This document shows, piece after piece, positions 58,781 to 64,000 of a stretch of DNA of 64,000 nt (position 1 is its first letter; every line of letters starts with the position of its first letter). Source of the stretch: Verpa conica (taxonomy: Eukaryota; Ascomycota; Pezizomycetes; Pezizales; Morchellaceae); the NCBI GenBank assembly GCA_033030425.1, contig JAUFSD010000012.1:868001-932000 (forward strand). The letters run 5' to 3'. The translations under genes and the position numbers were made by a program. The notes beneath the pieces were generated by a model. It saw only the letters and a program-made list of their open reading frames with translations, did no database searches and was not told the DNA's origin.

Positions 58781-60497
58781 GTATCCAATATATACCGCGT
58801 TAGTTGCCCCCCATACATACACAATATTTGAGATTGCTCGGGCACCCAACAATGCCGGCTGCCGGTCCTTTGCTAGAAATCTCACATGGGTAAAGGGCCC
58901 TGTGGATCTTACCACCTAAACGCTGAAGATATCCTTGTATTACCCCTACGCATATATTTCCCTATGCAGCAGTGTGGTTGGTCTGGGGAAATTCCGAGTG
59001 ATGGGGTGTGCCTGGTAGATTTCGTTGGCCGGAAGGCCCTCAAGGCGGGTTAGAGATAGAGTAATCATCGTCATCGGATGCTTTTTTTGTCAAAGATCAA
59101 CACTCAGGTGTTCCAGATGTCATATTGACCGGGGTGGCTTTCCAGGATATCGGGAGTTCGTGATTCGGTCGTGAGAGTTGCTAGTCCGACATGCCGGTCA
59201 TCGATGGGTTTTTTGGTCAAATGGCAATGGGTGTATTCATAGCCTCATGCCTTAATAGAATAGTGATGAGGCGATTCAGGTGAACTTCTGAAAATAATGG
59301 TACTTATTTTACAACTGTTTTCTTCTGCTATTACACCTCTTTGCCACATCTTGCAAAACCTGATCGAGAGAAAAGGGGATCTCCGGCATATTTCCCTATA
59401 TTGGGAACTCACTTAAAGATGCACTATTTTCAAGCGTGTGAGCTCTAGGCTTACAGAAGTGAGGTGAGAGTTATTTGATCTCGATGCTATTGTTCTCATC
59501 GGGATTATATCGGACATACCGGTATATCCCTCTACTCAGTGTAACAGTCGACATAACCGTGTAAGAGCACTTTTCGGAGCAGCTACATATTCAACGGGAG
59601 AATTTCCGTATCCATGGTGGTTTGAGACGGCTGTTATGTAATTACTGTAGAACCTCCAACCAAATAGTGATGGATATCTATATATTGGATTTGTCCCACA
59701 ACCACCTAGCATGTTTCAAATAGAGCGGAATATCAAAATTCTAGAAAAGATCTATGAGGTTACCACCCCTATGACGAGAGAAAATATAAATTGACCTCCA
59801 AATGGAGCTTCCCGAGAGAAAAAAAAAGCCATTATGTATCATTTCTTGGCACTCTGGACTTGTTCTAGTCCTTAATGGTTAAGAGTGTCTAGATAAGCAA
59901 ATAATGTACTTGGTGCAAAACTCCCCCCCCCTTGCCGGGGTTTTTTGGTACTATAAAAACGATCTCGTTGCGCGCGGGTGATTGCATGTGTCTGGGAGAG
60001 TTCAAAATTTGAGGTTGGTGCCTGCACCATCGATCAGATAGCAACCGTACGCGATCCTGCTGAAAACGCCTTGCCAAGGCTTTTCTTACTCACGATTCTT
60101 AACCAAGATCGATACAGTAAGTATAGCCCAAAGGCTTGATGCAATCAAGAGCGCCATCAGTAGTGTATCCAGATCTAGTCAGGTATATATGGCATAGAAT
60201 TGATAAGTCAGTTGCGGGGAATAAATTGTCAAATGTCTTGTCATTTTCGCTTGGTGAGCGCACGGACTCCCAAGGCACGATGTGATCTGTTACTTTTTCC
60301 CCGGTGGGCCACTTTCGTCGGATAGCTTTTGACACTTTCAACTACAATCGATAGGCGAGAATAATTGAAGACGCCGGAACATATTACCAATCTAGGAGAG
60401 AGAGCTCCCTAAACGACAAAGCGCAAGTGAATTGTTAGAAGGTGCACAGGGGCTTTTCGTTGTATCGGCTTTAGTCGCCGATAAGTAGTGTCGGTAG

Positions 60498-62340
60498 TCA
60501 AACCGGGAGTTTGTGGTGGGAATGTCGGGTGCGCTTGAAGTTGCTATCGATATGATCTTTTTTTTTTAACAAGCCCGTAAAGGTGGTTACCGTGCCACAG
60601 GCTACATCATGGCATCGTAACAATTTCTCGGTCGCAAAAAATAAGCTGCAGCGGCAGCAATGTGCGGAAATTGAGATGCCCTGGTAAGGAATCCGGGTGG
60701 CGGAATACAGGGATTTTAGGCTTGGGCCGACGATGGGACCGGTGGTGACTTTGTTTAACGCCGTAGGTAATTGTGCGTCTAAATTAATATAGTTGCGATG
60801 GAGTATTGAACTGGAATAAAAAAAATCGCGGGCGAGTTTTAGGAAATGCCTTTTCAAGCCAACCCAGCCCCTTTTCCTTTCCTCCTCATAGGCCAGATCT
60901 AACTATAAGAGGAATCAGAGGGTTCTCTGGATTAGAAAGGGGAAGAAAATGAGTCTTGACAACTCACCGAGCCCATTCTGAAATATTTCGTTTCTTCACT
61001 TACAAGAGAGATAAACTGGTTATCTTTTGTATCCGCGTGTAAATATTGTAATTTGCCATAGCCGATGTGTGTCTATTTAACCCAGTCGTAATAGCGGTAC
61101 CCATGGTATGTGGTACATCAGTACCACAAGCCAAAAATGTCGGTTGGTGCATAGGCAATCGAAGGTCTAATAATAAGACCTTCACGATGGTAATAGCCAT
61201 GAGAGATTGGCTGTACGCACAAGTAGCACAACAAAAACAAACCTTAAAGTCGCGGCCGTTGAACTACCGGGAAGCTCATCAAAACGGTAAAGAGGCTTAC
61301 CCCACAAAAACCTTCATGCGCTCTTGGTTTCCGTATCAAGAAGTGGTAGGACCCTGAAATGTCCACAAAAGGGTGTAGTTTGTGTCACCGACGGAGATTA
61401 TTGCTGTGGGTGGGTTCTTAGAAGCGTCCTTCTAGAATCCAGCCGGGACCAAGATCCAATCGCGGCTCCATGACGGGGCACGAGCCTACCTCTAAAACCA
61501 ACGTCCCGGAGCTTTCGCAGGTTTTGGTTCCGCTTGGCTCGCTCCCATCCATCCCACTGCCATCACCCCAACTTTCGGAGATATGTATAGAGGACATACT
61601 TTCGGGGCCATATACTACTTCCAACAAGCGCCCGCCAACAGTCAAAGAACAATAGATAACATCACTGAGTATCTCCCCTTTATTCTCACCGCCCACGGTT
61701 CCTTAGATCTGGTGGGGGGTTGGCTCGTATGCGCAATACCGGCTCTATGTGCTCTAATTTCAGATCGCATATGTCAAGTTGAGCAAAGACCAGGTTCGCG
61801 TCCAGCGGAACGGTGATGCGCAAGGAGGTGTCGGAAACGTAGAGTTGGACTTCCCCGCTGCGCCGTGACGTCAAATACGTTTCGAGTTCGTTTCAGGTGG
61901 CATTCTCGAAGCTCTTGAACAGGTAGCAGAGCCGGCGCAGGGAAAGCGCAAATAGATAAATTGGCGGAGGGGATCAGCATAGGTTATGTAAGTGGCCCAG
62001 TAGCGAATCAAGATTTTTTGATACGGAGACTCCGCCGAAGCGTTTAATGTTTTGTCATGAAGATTGTTACATTCACCTGAAGAGGAAATGCGATTTTTGG
62101 TCCCCTTGGAAATGACCGGATTTGGATGGAGGGCTCGGGAGAAGTGCCGGTGCAAGGGTCATCCCTGCAATATGATGTCACGGGTAACGGATGACGATTT
62201 GATCGGTGGCGAAATTGCTTCAACCTGTGTCTCCCAACACCGCCGCGCGAAACTACTCTCGAAAGGAATTGTCGCCATCCTCCTTTCTGTGTGTGTAGGG
62301 GTTCGCCAGGGCTTTTGGTGGTTGCACGAGACTTACTAGG
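60498..62340 (-). pseudogene. Possible gene debris, unidentified
   Basis: Minus-strand segments read like protein but could not be joined: 61874-61686 gives GEVQLYVSDTSLRITVPLDA and DICDLKLEHIEPVLRIRANP. One frame near 61200-60970 gives LHADTKDNQFISLVSEETKY interrupted upstream by stops. Another near 60840-60640 gives LDAQLPTALNKVTTGPIVGP. No family was recognised and no consistent exon chain was found. It may be an intron-rich gene I failed to splice, a decayed gene, or chance. Confidence 0.25.
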
Positions 62341-62481
62341 CGATATATGCGGCCAGTGATACAGGATCTTTGTGCGATTCCACGGTGGATAGGCAGTTAG
62401 AACGCTGATCAAACCAGAGTCTTTTAGCAATGACTTTATGGTTCTCGATGATATACATCTTTACATACCGGTGCAGCTGGG

Positions 62482-62512
62482 AGGGTGTGGTGGGTGTGGT
62501 GGGTGTGGTGGG
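62482..62512. repeat. 10-bp microsatellite
   Basis: Three perfect copies of GGGTGTGGTG in a row. Confidence 0.85.
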
Positions 62513-64000
62513 ATGTGTGATGAGTGGGCTTCTTGGCGCATCCAAAGCACGGCTGCCTGCCGGGGGGCTTGCATTGAGAGATTCGAGACTGGGGCTTGCA
62601 GTCGGCTCCACCCTTTGCGCCCGCATTTTCTGATCCTCCCATCCCGCTCCGCTTCGTCATAGGGTCTCACACGCTCGGGGGACCCCCTGCTTCTGCGATA
62701 GTCCATCGTCATTTGCAGCCCTGTCGCCTTCACCCTTCTTATTTCGATGTTGCTTGGTTGGCTAGGCCCAAATTTAGACCGCCGGACGGCCAGAGCAGAA
62801 AACCTGGAGATGAGAAAAAAGAGGTCTTCCTTCCGTCGCCGACCACACCCATCATAGCATCATGTTCCATCTGTGATGGCATCGCGCGTCTCCCCCGTCC
62901 TATTCGGTTGTTCTCGCTTCACCCTTTCGCGAATAGTTGGAAAACCTGCTCACAAAGTTCAAGCTGTACTGGGCGTGTGGGGGAGGGGGTAGAGAATGCA
63001 ACGAATGCATTAAACTCGGGCTGTTGATAGAATGTAACTTTTGTCTGTGTGTGATCGAGAGCGTTGGCGATGGAATACGCGAATTTGGAGAAGTTCCTGA
63101 AGATAGAAGAGTAGGTTCAGAGCGTAGGAGACAGCGACTATTTTATTTCAAAAATCCACTGCCAGATCTCCTTTGTGCTTGTCAATCTTTTCTTGACAGA
63201 TCGCCTTCCTGCCATCATCACCATCGTAAGTAGGCAATCACCCCTGCGTGAATGTAAAGGAGCAGCGTTCAGCGTTCCTTGTCCAACAACACCAGCCTCT
63301 CGCCACTTTGGTGGGAGGAGTAGAGGGAGGTTTTTTTTTCTTTCCTTTTTTCCTTTTCCCTTTTCCATTTGGGGTCCTAAAAAAAGTGCATTATGGTAGA
63401 AAAACAAATTTTGGTTTGTATCGCCGAAGTGGGAATTCGGAGAAAGCTACAAACAAGTACTTGGTACAATTAAAATACGAGCTTTTCGGACCATCTCCCT
63501 TGCATCCAGCCCCCATTCGCCGGACGAGTTTGCAAGGTTCCCATAATGTAAGTTCACTTTCTCTCTTCGGTAATATCACTACCGCGTACTATCGGTGGAC
63601 AGGGTCCTTCTTTTTTCAATTTCTAGTTCTTGTCATTTTTCAGTATTTCTGCCTATCAACGGTGTTCCTGAGGGCAAACCGGAAACTGCCCTCCATCCGC
63701 TGCCGCGCCAGACCACTTTCAGCGCTAGCCACTCTCGGCCCCGGCCAGTGCACAGGCACCCACACTCTACAGCTTATCCCTGTTTGGTGGGCGTTGGCAT
63801 TGCTTCTTGGATTTGCTTCTTTCCTGCTTTTGAGGGTCTTGGAGTCGTTGCTGGCTGGTGGAGAGGTATGGTGGAGGTGGAGGGTCGAGGTAGTGGTGGT
63901 GGAGGTGCTTCAATTCGCGCTTTCCTCCATGCTCATACACACTCATCTTTACTCACTGTCTTTGCCCCCGGGAAAAGATAGAATACATACATACATACAT

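Larger units (their letters stand above)
54378..64000. other. 9.6 kb gene-poor terminal region
   Basis: No gene could be assembled. The first 5 kb are AT-rich with five foldback elements. From about 59.9 kb the composition becomes more gene-like, and stop-free stretches on the minus strand (below) may be debris of a gene. C/T- and G-rich patches at 62.6-64.0 kb look like promoter or leader sequence for a gene beyond the window. Microsatellites: GGGTGTGGTG x3 at 62482-62512 and ACAT repeats from 63983. Confidence 0.5.

Noticed and set aside
1..64000. CRISPR array or prokaryotic operon
   Set aside because: The genes are spliced eukaryotic genes; no regularly spaced identical repeats with unique spacers were seen.

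Overview
The window is nuclear DNA of a filamentous ascomycete. The genes encode Pezizomycotina-type proteins (Atg14, Pex13, Tos1, Rlm1, Msb1, an X325/Bim1-like copper protein, a DHA2 drug transporter). Their introns are short (47 to 192 nt), mostly GT-AG with CTAAC/CTGAC branch sites. Small proteins are split into as many as ten exons, and long AT-rich stretches full of small inverted-repeat elements separate gene islands. This fits an intron-rich, repeat-rich Pezizomycetes-like (truffle/morel type) genome. The class is an inference, and no rRNA or tRNA gene was found to test it.

Layout: 1-4.4 kb is a repeat field (minisatellites, TTAGGG-like runs, hairpins). 4.4-5.4 kb holds an unknown two-exon gene (-). 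6.9-8.5 kb is atg14 (+). 8.5-13.3 kb has no recognisable gene. 13.4-14.8 kb is tos1 (+). 14.8-18.3 kb is AT-rich with two foldback elements side by side. 18.4-31.5 kb is a gene island: pex13 (+), DsbA-like protein (-), vta1 (+), X325/Bim1-like copper protein (-), a 3.3 kb gap, ChaC (-) and pef1 (+). 32.1-38.5 kb holds a 13-exon DHA2 transporter (-), a small helical protein (+) and rlm1 (-). After a 4 kb gap come msb1 (+, 42.5-45.9 kb), a uridine-kinase-like gene (+, 47.5-48.4 kb) and a PWI/SR splicing protein (-, 48.6-50.5 kb). An isolated flavin-dependent halogenase-like gene (+, 52.4-54.4 kb) is followed by about 9.6 kb of repeats, five foldback elements and possible gene debris to the end.

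Together the genes are ordinary eukaryotic housekeeping: autophagy (Atg14), peroxisome import (Pex13), multivesicular-body sorting (Vta1), glutathione turnover (ChaC), calcium signalling (Pef1), splicing (PWI/SR protein) and cell-wall or polarity functions (Tos1, Rlm1, Msb1). The accessory parts are the transporter, the copper protein and the halogenase-like enzyme. Most gene models were built by reading splice junctions. Several genes (DsbA-like, ChaC, Pef1) have no long open frame because their exons are tiny, including a proposed 5-nt micro-exon in ChaC.

The least explained structure is a set of at least 13 short foldback elements (about 100-330 bp, arms 16-50 bp) spread over the intergenic DNA, one ChaC intron and one divergent promoter. 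Two small families can be defined. In several copies the two arms differ only by transitions, as expected from cytosine deamination (RIP-like or methylation-driven).
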